A stretch of DNA of 64,000 nucleotides, taken from the NCBI RefSeq assembly GCF_016623615.1, contig NZ_JAEHFX010000005.1, forward strand, positions 265,139 through 329,138, written 5' to 3'. Below, one piece after another: positions 25,881 through 35,700 of this stretch. Both the position numbers and the translations under genes were made by a program. Below the pieces are notes generated by a model, which saw only the letters and a list, made by a program, of their open reading frames with translations, did not search any database and was not told the origin of the DNA. Positions within the stretch are counted from its first letter, which is position 1. Each line of letters starts with the position of its first letter. Origin of the DNA: Adhaeribacter terrigena (GTDB taxonomy: Bacteria; Bacteroidota; Bacteroidia; Cytophagales; Hymenobacteraceae).

Positions 25881-25928
25881 TGGGCGAATGATTTAAGCTG
25901 CTGATGTGCTGTTTTCAGCGCATTTCAT

Positions 25929-25968
25929 AAAAAAAACGGTCTGGCAAAAGCTGAACCGGTTTTTTTTA
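25929..25968. terminator. Terminator after the small conserved protein
   Basis: A-run and CGGT paired with ACCGGT and a T-run around a 14-nt loop; imperfect but with a long A/T-tract stem; lies between convergent genes. Confidence 0.65.
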
Positions 25969-25973
25969 TGCTG

Positions 25974-26002
25974 GAAACGCTATGGTTTTCAAGCTGAAAA
26001 CT
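25974..26002 (+). repeat. ACGCTATGG-family element (forward)
   Basis: GAAACGCTATGGTTTT, then CAAGCTG and AAAACT, right after the terminator. Confidence 0.85.
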
Positions 26003-26139
26003 CAAATATTGATTTCAAACGTCTGAATTTTCACCTTGCAAATCATGATATTCCATAGCGCTATCATTACTCATTCACTCACTCTATCATTCAATCATTC
26101 AATCATTCAAAAAAATCAGCACTTTAAACCATTCGCCCA

Positions 26140-27141
26140 TTATTTTCCGTTCGGCTTTTCGGTTTCTTCTTCAAAAGTAGTGGTCGTCTGGCTGGCGGTT
26201 TTGGGGTTAGAATCGGGCGTAGGAAAGGACTCGATGGTTGGCGGTGCCGGTGACGGCGTAAAAGCGGCAAAAGAAGACGCCGCCTGTTGCCGGCTGGAAT
26301 CGAGTTCGAGGATCTGAATTGGGAACGGAAATTTGATCTGGTGCAGGTCGTAAGCCTTTTTGATCTTCATTATGGCTTCACTGCGCGCAGTTACATAGTC
26401 GGTCTGGCGGGCGTAATGCACCCAGAAACGCACCAGCACAATAATGGCACTTTCACTGAATTCCTCGAAAAAAACTTCTACTTCCTTGCTTTCTATCTGG
26501 CCGGTAATGCCCTGCATGGCTTCAAGCGTAACGGCTACTACTTTGTCGAGGTCTTCGTGATAAGAAACCCGGAAATTCAGGTCTATCCGCCGCAACCCAA
26601 AGTACGTGAAATTGATCATAGCACTTTCGAATACTTTGCGGTTAGGTACTTTTACGAGTTCGCCGGTTTGCCTGCGGATGTCGATGGTGCGCATGTTGAT
26701 GCGTTCGATGGTGCCGAAATGACTGTTGGTTTCAATTACATCGCCCACGCCAAAAGGCTTGCGCACGGCAATAATTACCCCGGAAATAAAATTGGCCGCA
26801 ATATCCTGAAAGGCAAAGCCGAGCGCTAAACCCAAAATACCAACCCCGGCCAGCAACGAAGTAACCGTTTTGTCGAGTTTCAGGATGCCGAGGGCAAAGA
26901 AAACGCCCATCAGGATCACGCTCATGTAAACCAGCGTGGCGATCAGGTTGTTGAGCGGAACGCTGTGCGAAAACCTGATCAGTAGTTTTTCAGAGCCCTT
27001 CCGGATCAGCTTGGCAATTAGAAAGGTGATGATAAGCACCACCAGGGCCATGATAAAATTGGGCAGCATTAAAATAAAATACTGCAACCACATATTCAGC
27101 TTTTCCGAAACCAGGTTTAAGGCGCTGTTAAGTTCGTTCAT
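26140..27141 (-). CDS. MscS-family mechanosensitive channel
   Basis: About 333 residues. N-terminal hydrophobic helices are followed by the conserved pore-lining TM3 (SLLAGVGILGLALGFAFQDIAANFISG, about residues 105-131), then the cytosolic MscS beta-domain (PFGVGDVIETNSHFGTIERINMRTIDIRR) and alpha/beta domain. Family members open at low membrane tension to release solutes on hypo-osmotic shock. The C-terminal about 45 residues are Pro/Ser/Thr-rich and probably disordered. Start set at the ATG 27141 (MNELNSALNLV); an upstream TTG at 27174 is in frame. Convergent with the small conserved gene. Confidence 0.92.
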   Translation of the reverse strand: MNELNSALNLVSEKLNMWLQYFILMLPNFIMALVVLIITFLIAKLIRKGSEKLLIRFSHSVPLNNLIATLVYMSVILMGVFFALGILKLDKTVTSLLAGVGILGLALGFAFQDIAANFISGVIIAVRKPFGVGDVIETNSHFGTIERINMRTIDIRRQTGELVKVPNRKVFESAMINFTYFGLRRIDLNFRVSYHEDLDKVVAVTLEAMQGITGQIESKEVEVFFEEFSESAIIVLVRFWVHYARQTDYVTARSEAIMKIKKAYDLHQIKFPFPIQILELDSSRQQAASSFAAFTPSPAPPTIESFPTPDSNPKTASQTTTTFEEETEKPNGK

Positions 27142-27247
27142 AATAAGGTAAATTCCCCGCAATGGCGGTTTCAACTATACGGCTTTATGGCAATTGATTT
27201 TACGGCATCGTAAATTTCTGTGCAACTGGCCGGCTACTTTTCATAGC

Positions 27248-27277
27248 AAAAACGCTACCGTTTTGTGCTTTAAAACT
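27248..27277 (+). repeat. ACGCTATGG-family element (forward, GCTACCG subtype)
   Basis: AAAAACGCTACCGTTTT, then GTGCTTT and AAAACT, between two minus-strand genes. Confidence 0.75.
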
Positions 27278-27287
27278 GCCCCGGCAT

Positions 27288-27524
27288 TTATTCTTCTTCC
27301 GAAAGCCGGGGTTTATCGGCCAGAATTTCCTGGGCTCTTTCCAGGTGCGTAGCGGCTACTTTTAATTCTACCCCACCGGTAAGCTGCGCGGCAAACGGAT
27401 AAATATTAGAGAAGTTTTCCCCGATCACGTACGCCGGAACGCCCTCCGATTCCAGCCTTCCTTTCAGAATGTGCGCCTCCATAGGCATTAAATATTTCAG
27501 CAACGTAACCAGTTCGTCTTGCAT
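27288..27524 (-). CDS. DUF2007-family (putative signal-transducing) protein
   Basis: 78 residues. The pattern LLKYLMPMEAHILKGRLESEGVPAYVIGEN, then a Gly-rich turn and VELKVAATHLERAQEIL, is that of the DUF2007 fold (beta-alpha-beta, ACT-like), often found alone or fused to metalloproteins. Cytosolic; molecular role unknown. It follows the radical SAM gene at a distance and precedes mscS on the same strand. Confidence 0.85.
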   Translation of the reverse strand: MQDELVTLLKYLMPMEAHILKGRLESEGVPAYVIGENFSNIYPFAAQLTGGVELKVAATHLERAQEILADKPRLSEEE

Positions 27525-27558
27525 TTTAAATTGTTAAATTGTTTAATGGTTAAATTGC

Positions 27559-27709
27559 TAAATGGCTGAATGGTTAATTCCTGATTGATCAGGATTTATG
27601 AATTATTATTTTACAACAAGGCAGTTTTTCAGCGCTAAATCATAGCGTTTTACTTAACTAACTAACAACTAGCAATCAACAATTAACCATTTAACCATTC
27701 AGCCATTTA
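27559..27709. repeat. AT-rich inverted repeat around a dispersed element
   Basis: TAAATGGCTGAATGGTTAA (27559-27577) is perfectly complementary to 27691-27709 (19 bp). The arms lie in longer ATGGTTAA-rich tracts, and the element at 27623 lies in the loop. Confidence 0.8.
27623..27651 (-). repeat. ACGCTATGG-family element (reverse)
   Basis: AGTTTTTCAGCG, then CTAAATCATAGCGTTTT, inside the loop of the inverted repeat. Confidence 0.75.
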
Positions 27710-27718
27710 ACAATTTAG

Positions 27719-28741
27719 CTACCCCCAAACCTTGGTGCCTTCGGTGCAGTTTTTACACATTTCTATCTGGTCGCGGCCTTTTAAAAGCGAGCTCCGGAAG
27801 TTGCGGTATTTTTCGCCTTGCCAGAGTTGCTTAAAGCTTTGATCTTTCAGATCACCCAACCGGTATTCGGCATCTTTGTCGAAACAACAGGGCACCACCA
27901 GGCCATCCCAGGTAATTACGCAGCTATGCCACATTTTCCAGCAATGGTCTATCAGCTTATTCTTTAACGACCAGGTTCCGTTACCATTGTTCTGGTAGCG
28001 CGAATAATAATCGATGGTAGGAATAAGCGGCGAACCGTTCTGATAATCGTAGATCTGCGCGGTTTTAAACCACACATCGTCCACGCCAATTTCTTTGCCC
28101 AGCTTTTTTACTTCTTCTATCTGGTGCTCGTTCGGTTTTACTACCAGGAACTGGAAAATAATGAACGGCGTCTGCGATTTCAGTTCTTTTTTCCACTTCA
28201 CCAGATTGCGGGTTCCTTCCAGTACTTTATCCAGTTTGCCGCCTACGCGGTAATTCTGGTAAACGTCCTGCGTGGCGCCGTCTATGGAAATAATAATTCT
28301 GTCGAGGCCGGATTCTACGGTTTTGCGCGCATTTTCATCGGATAAATAATGGGCGTTGGTAGAAGTGGCGGTATAAATGCCTTTTTGGGAAGCGTATTTG
28401 GCCAGTTCTAAAAACCGCGGATGCAGGTACGGTTCGCCCTGAAAATAGAAAATGAGGTACAACAGTTTTTGATGCAGTTCGTCTATCGTTTTCTTGAAAA
28501 GCTCGTCCTGCAGCATGCCGGTAGGCCGGGTAAACGAACGCAAACCGCTCGGGCATTCCGGGCAACGCAAATTGCAGCTCGTAGTCGGTTCGAAAGAAAT
28601 GCTTAGCGGACTGCCATAATGGTTGGCTTTTCCGGTAATTTTAGAAAGCAGGTAGCTGCCCACCACCTGCGCAGCATTAAAGCTGCGTTTCAGCGTAAGC
28701 TTAGAGAGAAAATTAAAACCGTCGCGTACTTTCGGATTCAT
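27719..28741 (-). CDS. Radical SAM/SPASM-domain protein
   Basis: 340 residues. The radical SAM core carries the [4Fe-4S]-binding CNLRCPECPSG (Cys at about residues 56, 60 and 63) and a SAM-binding GEP-type turn (FYFQGEPYLHP). The C-terminal SPASM domain holds further Cys residues (HCWKMW, VVPCCFDKD, MCKNCTEG) for auxiliary clusters. Such proteins modify peptides or cofactors or mature enzymes. No obvious peptide substrate or partner gene lies beside it, so the substrate is unknown. Confidence 0.9.
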   Translation of the reverse strand: MNPKVRDGFNFLSKLTLKRSFNAAQVVGSYLLSKITGKANHYGSPLSISFEPTTSCNLRCPECPSGLRSFTRPTGMLQDELFKKTIDELHQKLLYLIFYFQGEPYLHPRFLELAKYASQKGIYTATSTNAHYLSDENARKTVESGLDRIIISIDGATQDVYQNYRVGGKLDKVLEGTRNLVKWKKELKSQTPFIIFQFLVVKPNEHQIEEVKKLGKEIGVDDVWFKTAQIYDYQNGSPLIPTIDYYSRYQNNGNGTWSLKNKLIDHCWKMWHSCVITWDGLVVPCCFDKDAEYRLGDLKDQSFKQLWQGEKYRNFRSSLLKGRDQIEMCKNCTEGTKVWG

Positions 28742-28819
28742 CTGAGTGGCTTTCTACGTAAATGTAAGCAGAAAAAGATGCCGCACCCAATTCGTTATCC
28801 TGATCAAGGCGTTGTTACT

Positions 28820-28857
28820 GAAACGCTATACTTTTTAAGCCAAAAAGCCTACCGTTT
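28820..28857. repeat. Two overlapping ACGCTATGG-family elements, head to head
   Basis: A forward copy (GAAACGCTATACTTTTT to AAAAAGCC, 28820-28848) and a reverse copy (ACTTTTTAAGCC to CCTACCGTTTT, 28830-28857) share the same A- and T-tracts. Confidence 0.75.
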
Positions 28858-28949
28858 TGTGGCAGGCTTTCTGTTTTATTTAGGCCGTTTTCTTCCAATA
28901 CTGCTTTGTCTGTGCGTCACAGACCAAGGTGAATTTTTGATTTAATGAA

Positions 28950-29001
28950 TACGTGTTAATACCCTTAACCATTTAACCATTAAGCCATTTAACCATTAAG
29001 G
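28950..29001. repeat. Short tandem AT-rich repeat
   Basis: Repeated ATTTAACCATTAAG units. It is the same sequence family as the arms of the inverted repeat at 27.6 kb. Confidence 0.6.
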
Positions 29002-30429
29002 TTATTTTTTCAGCGCTGTAGCCGTGTTAGCCGCTTTGCCAAAGCTCTGGGCAATTTCGTCGGTAGAGCCGTGGCTGCTAGGGCGTTTTGGCTTGGTATT
29101 CAGGAACGTGCCGTCTTCAGCAATAAGGAAATAAGCCGGGTTTTCTTTCAGCTCGTAGAGCTTTTTCAGGTCTTGCGAAGCCGTTTTGCCGAAAGCGTGC
29201 ACGCCTAAAAGCTGCTTTTTGGTGACCATACTGCGCCATGCTTTTTCATCTTTATCCATGCCGATGTTGAGGAAAACAATTTCGCGGCCTTCCATTTTCT
29301 TGGCCAGATCCTGCGCATACGGCATGTCCATCAGGCACAAACCGCAATTCGTTTCCCAGAAGCTCAGGTAAACCAGTTTGCCCTTAAAATCTTCCAGGCG
29401 CACGGTATCGCCGTTTACGGTGGTCATTACAAAGTCCGGGGCGGGGCTGCCGATCGCAAATTTCTTGTTGGCTTCGTAGGCTTCGTTTATCAGGGCAGCA
29501 AATTTCGGATTGGTGTTCGTTTTATTAAAATCGCGGAGCATGCGGTCGGTAAAACCAATGTGGCCGGTTTTGCACGATTCAAAAATAATGCGGGCCTGAG
29601 CCAAATTCAGGGCGTTGCCGCTCAGTTTGTTTTTAGCCAGTTCAAAAAGCTGGTAGAAATAATCCTGATCGGTTTTTTTGAAATTTTTCTCGGTAGCCAG
29701 GTGCTGCAGGTAATTCATTGCAAAATCGTTATAAACCGGGCTCATAAAAGCGGCCGGATTATTCAGATCGAGCGTTTTCAGGAAATTATAATAAGCTGGC
29801 GTCATGACCAGGCGTTTTTCGGCAAACACGATCTTTTCGCGCAGGTCCGGGAACGTTAAGCGGTCGTTGGCCCAGGTAAAGTCGATCTGGGCTTTGGCGT
29901 ATTTCTGAAAGGCTTCGGAAAGCGGACTTTTGGAGATGTATTTTTCCAGGAAATATTCCTGGTCTTCTTTCTTGGCGTCTATAAATTTTGAGAACTGCTC
30001 TTCGCGCATGTAAATATTGTCGGGCAGCACCTGGTAATCTTCGTTTTCTTCAAACTTCTTTTCCTGTTCGCGCAGATAAACGTTTTCGGCTTCGCCTTTG
30101 CCTTTGAATTTTATGGTTTTCACCACGTCGTCGGCACTGAATTTCAGGTCCAGGTTATCGCCGGGCTGCAGAAAAAGCGTAATGCCGTCTTCGCCGTTGG
30201 TCAGGTCGGCCAATACGGGTTTATCTAGTTGCAGGGTCAGTTTAAATTCGCCTTTTTCATTTAGCGCCGCGTAGGTTTTGTGGGTGCGGGCGTCGAAGGG
30301 ATTGTCGGGGATCTGTAAAAGAACGCTGTCGGTTTCGGCGTTGCTTACTTTGCCGGTGAGCGTTACGTTCTGGGCCGTCGCTGAAAAACAAATGCCTGTA
30401 AAAATAGTGAAGAGTAATCCTTTTCTCAT
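29002..30429 (-). CDS. TlpA-like thioredoxin-family protein
   Basis: About 475 residues from the ATG giving a Sec signal peptide (MRKGLLFTIFTGICF, cut near SATAQ). The N-terminal half is the helical/beta region typical of large Bacteroidota TlpA proteins (GKVSNAETDSVLLQIPDNPF, then a long charged helical segment). The C-terminal thioredoxin domain (about 340-475) has APDFVMTTVNGDTVRLEDFKGK and the redox motif WETNCGLC. Periplasmic disulfide reductase, perhaps for cytochrome maturation or oxidised-thiol repair. CGLC differs from the usual CPPC. Confidence 0.88.
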   Translation of the reverse strand: MRKGLLFTIFTGICFSATAQNVTLTGKVSNAETDSVLLQIPDNPFDARTHKTYAALNEKGEFKLTLQLDKPVLADLTNGEDGITLFLQPGDNLDLKFSADDVVKTIKFKGKGEAENVYLREQEKKFEENEDYQVLPDNIYMREEQFSKFIDAKKEDQEYFLEKYISKSPLSEAFQKYAKAQIDFTWANDRLTFPDLREKIVFAEKRLVMTPAYYNFLKTLDLNNPAAFMSPVYNDFAMNYLQHLATEKNFKKTDQDYFYQLFELAKNKLSGNALNLAQARIIFESCKTGHIGFTDRMLRDFNKTNTNPKFAALINEAYEANKKFAIGSPAPDFVMTTVNGDTVRLEDFKGKLVYLSFWETNCGLCLMDMPYAQDLAKKMEGREIVFLNIGMDKDEKAWRSMVTKKQLLGVHAFGKTASQDLKKLYELKENPAYFLIAEDGTFLNTKPKRPSSHGSTDEIAQSFGKAANTATALKK

Positions 30430-30682
30430 AAATCGTTGCCTTTCTCTTTGCTTTGTCTTTATCCTGGGAAGCATTTTCAGAGCCTTGTTATTCAGTGTGC
30501 TTCAGCAGTTTGCGGCGAAGGTATTCTGAAATTATTTCCTAAAGATATTGAAACACAGACAAAATATTTTTAAAAAAATTCGATTATTTCTTCTGTTTAG
30601 AAAATAAATTAAGAACCAAATGCGTTTTCGGAAATTTGGCAGGAACTTATGTTATTATTTAAAGAAATTTCGAAAATAAACC

Positions 30683-32062
30683 TTAGCCAAACAAGCCGCT
30701 TAACACTTCTTCCAGTTTGCTAACTGTGTGAATCTTAATGCTCCGGTTCTTCAGGTCTAATCCTTTAACGTTAAACTTAGAAATATAAATTTCCTTAAAG
30801 CCAAGTTTTTCTGCTTCGCTTATCCGGTTTTCGATCCGGTTCACGGCGCGGATCTCGCCGCTCAAGCCAACTTCGGCCGCAAAACAAGTGGTGCTTGGTA
30901 TGGCCAGATCGTCGAAAGAAGATAAAATAGAGCCGCAAACCGCCAGGTCAATGGCCGGGTCTTCTACTTTCAGGCCGCCGGCAATGTTGAGGAAAACGTC
31001 CTGTGTGCCCAGTTTAAAGCCGCCGCGTTTTTCCAGCACCGCTAAAAGCATATTCAGGCGTTTGGCATCGAAACCAGTGCTCGAGCGCTGCGGCGTGCCG
31101 TAAGTTGCCGGGCTCACCAGGCTTTGTACTTCAATTAAAAATGGCCGGTTTCCTTCCAGCGTAGCGCCAATGGCAATGCCGCTTAAATTTTCTTCGCGCT
31201 GTGAGATCAGGATTTCCGAAGGGTTGCTTACCTGCCTTAAACCGCTGCCCTGCATTTCGTAAATGCCCAGTTCAGAAGTGGAACCGAAGCGGTTTTTGGT
31301 GGTGCGCAGAATGCGGTAGGTCATGTGGCGGTCGCCTTCGAACTGCAGCACCGTATCTACCATGTGCTCCAGGATCTTGGGGCCGGCCAGGTTGCCTTCT
31401 TTGGTAATATGGCCAATTAAAAATACCGGCGTGCCGCTTTCCTTGGCGTATTTTAAGAGTTCTGCCGTGCATTCCCGCACCTGCGAGATGCTGCCCGCGC
31501 CGCTTTCAATAAAAGAAGAATGCAGCGTCTGAATAGAATCTACGATCAGCAGTTCGGGTTGCAGCTGCTCAATTTGCTTGAAAATATTCTGCGTGCCGGT
31601 TTCGGTGAGAATAAAACAATTATTAGGCGGCGTGCCAAGACGTTCGGCGCGCATTTTTATCTGCAGTTCGCTTTCTTCGCCGCTCACATACAGTACCCGC
31701 TGGTTTTTAAGAGAAAGCGCGATCTGCAGCATTAAGGTAGATTTCCCGATGCCCGGTTCGCCGCCAATCAGGATCATAGAGCCCGGGACAATGCCGCCGC
31801 CCAAAACCCGGTTCAGTTCCTGATCGGAGGTTTCGATGCGGTGTTCTTCCTGGTAGCTTATTTCGGCCAGCGGTTTGGGTTTGGCTGCCACCTGCCGGCT
31901 CGTGGAAACGGGTTTCCAGGTGGCTACGGTGTTGGCTTCTTCCCGCTGAATCACTTCTTCTACGTAAGTGTTCCATTCGCCGCAAGCCGGGCAGCGCCCG
32001 ATCCACTTTGCCGATTGTGCGCCGCAATTCTGACAGAAATAAGAAGTTTTGATCTTAGCCAT
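30683..32062 (-). CDS. radA: DNA repair protein RadA
   Basis: 459 residues. The N-terminal C4 zinc finger CQNCG...CPACGEW (residues about 9-31) is followed by a RecA-like ATPase with Walker A GEPGIGKST (about 100), Walker B LLIVDSIQT and the RadA-specific KNRFG motif (about 255), then a Lon-protease-like C-terminal domain. It processes branched recombination intermediates. Length and motifs are standard. A TAnnTTTG box lies 3 nt before its ATG. Confidence 0.96.
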   Translation of the reverse strand: MAKIKTSYFCQNCGAQSAKWIGRCPACGEWNTYVEEVIQREEANTVATWKPVSTSRQVAAKPKPLAEISYQEEHRIETSDQELNRVLGGGIVPGSMILIGGEPGIGKSTLMLQIALSLKNQRVLYVSGEESELQIKMRAERLGTPPNNCFILTETGTQNIFKQIEQLQPELLIVDSIQTLHSSFIESGAGSISQVRECTAELLKYAKESGTPVFLIGHITKEGNLAGPKILEHMVDTVLQFEGDRHMTYRILRTTKNRFGSTSELGIYEMQGSGLRQVSNPSEILISQREENLSGIAIGATLEGNRPFLIEVQSLVSPATYGTPQRSSTGFDAKRLNMLLAVLEKRGGFKLGTQDVFLNIAGGLKVEDPAIDLAVCGSILSSFDDLAIPSTTCFAAEVGLSGEIRAVNRIENRISEAEKLGFKEIYISKFNVKGLDLKNRSIKIHTVSKLEEVLSGLFG

Positions 32063-32065
32063 TCA

Positions 32066-32073
32066 CAAATTTA
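32066..32073 (-). promoter_or_regulatory. Putative -7 box of radA
   Basis: TAAATTTG on the minus strand ends 3 nt before the radA ATG, predicting a leaderless mRNA. Confidence 0.55.
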
Positions 32074-32167
32074 ACAATTTATTATGCCGCCGCGCAGCCT
32101 TTTTTCGCCGCCGCTCCAGGCAACGGTTACAGCCAGTTTTCTGTCTGCTTTTCTGAGGGCTTTGCTT

Positions 32168-32197
32168 TAAAAACGCTATGCTTTTAAAACAAAAAAC
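32168..32197 (+). repeat. ACGCTATGG-family element (forward)
   Basis: TAAAAACGCTATGCTTTT, then AAAAC and an A-run, on the radA side. Confidence 0.75.
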
Positions 32198-32227
32198 CGC
32201 TTGTGTTGTTCTTGTGTTCTGAATAAG

Positions 32228-32250
32228 GAAAATGCTATCAGGAATAAAAA
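32228..32250 (+). repeat. Degenerate ACGCTATGG-family element (forward)
   Basis: GAAAATGCTATCAGG, then an A-run; only the left half is well conserved. Confidence 0.4.
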
Positions 32251-32333
32251 ATTGAAATTTTCGGGCAACGAATAAATTTTCAACCGGCAGATGGAATTAT
32301 GAATTTATAATTTTTGTATGACACGCAACAGGC

Positions 32334-32361
32334 AGTTTTTAACAGAAAAAGCATAGCGTTT
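32334..32361 (-). repeat. ACGCTATGG-family element (reverse)
   Basis: AGTTTTTAACAG, then AAAAAGCATAGCGTTT, on the adhesin side. Confidence 0.8.
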
Positions 32362-32721
32362 CCTTTGTTGTGGCTGGTTCAAAATCCCTGAAAATGCCCT
32401 CAGGATGTTTTATAAATTCCGGTTTTTAAGGACGTTTTAAAAGTCCCGGAATTTTTAAGCGGCAGTAACTTTTACCTGAATGCGGGTCGGTTTATGGTAA
32501 TTAATTTTTCGTGTTGCTTATGTTTGGTGACTTAACTGATTGAATTTCACTTTTCTGAGTTTGAAAGGAAATATATTGTTAAGTTTTTAAATACTTTAAA
32601 AGAAGTAGTTTAAATTATTTGAAAATTGCGGATATTTGATTGACGAAATTCCGCCTGAGGCATTCTTGTGTTTTGTTTGGCCGGAATTGCAGTTATTTAA
32701 GAAATGTAGCTAGTAGCTTTT

Positions 32722-35700
32722 ATGAATAAAATTGTACTCATAAAATTATTTTTTGTTCTTACCCTTTTTAACGCCCTCGGTCAAACCAAACCGAACCTGG
32801 GTACAATGGGTAATTTTACCGTGTTGGCCGGAACGCACATTACCAGTACCGGTAATACCATTATTTACGATAACATTGGCGCCGGAACTTACTTCAGTGG
32901 TTTTACTTTTACCACTCCGCCCCAAAGCACGCCAACCGGCCCCGGACTCATAACCGGTGCCCAGCATCTTAATAATACTGCCTATCAGTCGGCTATGGCA
33001 GATCTTACAACCGCATACAACCAGGTTGCCACGCAGGCATTTACTCAAAACCTCAGTGGTCAGACGTTGGGCGGGCAGGTAAAATCGGTTACGCCGGGCG
33101 TTTACCGTTTCAACGGGAATGCCACACTTTCCGATACCCTAACGCTCGATGCGCAGGGAAATCCGAATGCCGTATTCATTTTCCAGGTTCTCGGAAATCT
33201 TACCTCATTGCCCAATGCCCTGATCAGTATGCGTCAGGGAGCACGTTCGCCCAATATTTTCTGGCAGGTAGGTAACTCGGTAACCCTGGGCGTGGGCACC
33301 AACATTAAAGGTTCTGTTTTTGCAAGTCAAAGTATTACCATGGGCAACGGTAGCATTATGCAGGGTCGGGCCATGTCACTCAACAGCTTTGTGTCGTTGA
33401 ACAATAACCCGATCACCATTCCGCCGCCCCGCTTTAACTCCGACATTTCTGTTGTAAAAACCAAAACTCCCGGTCCCTATTCGGTAGGATCCCAAATTAC
33501 CTACACAATTGTAGTAAAGAATTTAGGCCCGAACAACGAAACCAACCTGCTGGTAAGCGATCTGTTGCCGCCAGGCCTTGCTTTTATCAGCGCTACTACT
33601 ACCAATAATACCCCTTACAGTAAAACAACCGGTTTCTGGTCGGTAGATGAACTCAACAACGGCGATTCCGATACGCTTACCATTGTAGCCACTATTACTT
33701 CGCCTAACTTTATTACCAATACGGCCACAGTAGCCGGCGATGCGATCGATAATAACCAAAGCAACAATGCTTCCAGCGTAACGATCTGCGCGGTTCCTAC
33801 CAAACCCGGCGTTATTACCGGTCCTGCGGTGCTTTGCATTGGCGGCACCGGAAATACCTATTCTATTGCTGCCGTTCCGGGCTCTACCCGTTACAACTGG
33901 AGTGTGCCTACCGGCTGGATCATTACCAACGGGCAAAACACGAATTCCATAAACTTACTGCCCGGCCCTGATACCGCTTCTGCCATTATCTCGGTTACGG
34001 CCGTAAATTCCTGCGGTGAAAGCGAGCCAAGTACGAAACGCATCCGGGCTATTCCGCCGCCCCCGCCGGTTCTTCCCCCCATTGCCGGCAATCCTTTTCC
34101 GTGTCGTAATTCTACCGGTAATATATATAGTATCCCGCTGCTAATGGCAGTAAATAATTATACCTGGTCTGTGCCTGCCGGCTGGACCATTACTGCTGGC
34201 CAGGGAACCAACAGCATTACTGTTACAGCGGGCAGCCTGGCCGGCACGATCAGCCTCACGGTTAGTAACGATTGCGGAACCAGTGGGCCGAAAACCCTGA
34301 ACGTAAATCCTGCTCTCGGCCCACCGGCACTTCCCGGTCCGATTACCAGTACCAATGCCGGAGATCCGTGTGTAGGGCAGGTCGGTTTGGTTTATTCGGT
34401 GCCTGTACTGGCAAATGCTGCTACCTATTCCTGGACCGTTCCCACTGGCTGGACCATTACCGCTGGCCAGGGAACCAACAGCATTACTGTTTCGGCCGGC
34501 GCGAATCCGGGAGTAATTTCGGTATTTGCTTCTAATGGTTGCGGCAACAGCCCGGTAGCTACTTATATTGTAAACCCGGTTACTGCCCCTCCGGTTGTAA
34601 CCGGTCCGATCTCCGGTCAGTTTGTTCCTTGTATCGGGCAGACTTCCATTACTTATTCTGTACCGGCTCAAAGCGGGGTTGGTTCCTATAACTGGACCGT
34701 GCCTACTGGCTGGACCATTACTGCCGGTCAGGGAACGAACAGCATTACAGTTACTGCCGGCAGTAATGCCGGCGCGGTAAGCGTAACTGCTACAAATGGA
34801 TGCGGAACCGGATCGGCCGTTACCCAGGTGGTTACCCCGGCTACTACTGTTCCGCCAGCTCCGGGAGCCATTGTAAGCAGTGGTGGTGGCAACCCGTGTG
34901 CCGGCCAGACCAATCTGGTTTATACTTTAGTGCCTGTAAGCGGTGCTTCTACTTACACCTGGACCGTTCCTGCCGGCTGGACGATCGTTTCCGGCCAGGG
35001 AACGCCTTCAATTACCGTAACTGCCGGCTCTGCCTCCGGGCCAATTTCAGTAGTAGCAGTAAATGGCTGCGGCTCGAGTGCTGCCAGTACCTTAGGACTT
35101 ACCCCAACTACTACTCCGCCACCAGTGCCGGGTAATATTGCTGGTAACAACGTTCCGTGTGCCGGCAGTACCCTGAATGTTTACAGTATACCGGTAGTCA
35201 GCGGCGCTTCTTCTTATAACTGGACGGTGCCAGCCGGCTGGACGATCACTTCCGGACAAGGGACCAACACAATTACCGTAACCGCCGGAAATTCAAATGG
35301 AAGTATCAGTGTATCGGCTATTAATGCCTGTGGCGCCGGATCGGCCAGTACTTCGCTGGTAATTGCAGCCACAAGTGTACCTCCGGTTCCCGGACCTATA
35401 ACCGGTAATGTTAATATGTGCGTTAACCAAGCAGGTATTACCTATTCTATTGCACCGGTAACCAATGCATCTGGTTATACCTGGTCTGTGCCTGCCGGCT
35501 GGAATATTACTGCTGGTCAGGGTACTAATACTGTTACCGTTACGGCTGGCTCAACTCCGGGCAATATTTCGGTAGTTGCTTCCAACGGCTGTGGCAGTGG
35601 CCTTTCAACGGCACTAGCTTTAACGCCAATTTCAAATCCGCCGGGCACGCCTGGCGCCATTACCGGTAACCTGGTGCCTTGTACCGGCCAATCGAATGTA

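Larger units (their letters stand above)
32074..32721. other. Divergent intergenic region radA / adhesin operon
   Basis: About 650 bp with no gene. It holds three dispersed elements; the two well-formed ones each point toward the gene nearest to them. The last 200 bp before the adhesin are AT-rich, and a TAGCTTTT sequence touches its ATG. Confidence 0.6.

Noticed and set aside
28619..28945. 108-codon frame on the plus strand
   Set aside because: Largely antisense to the radical SAM gene and runs across a dispersed element.
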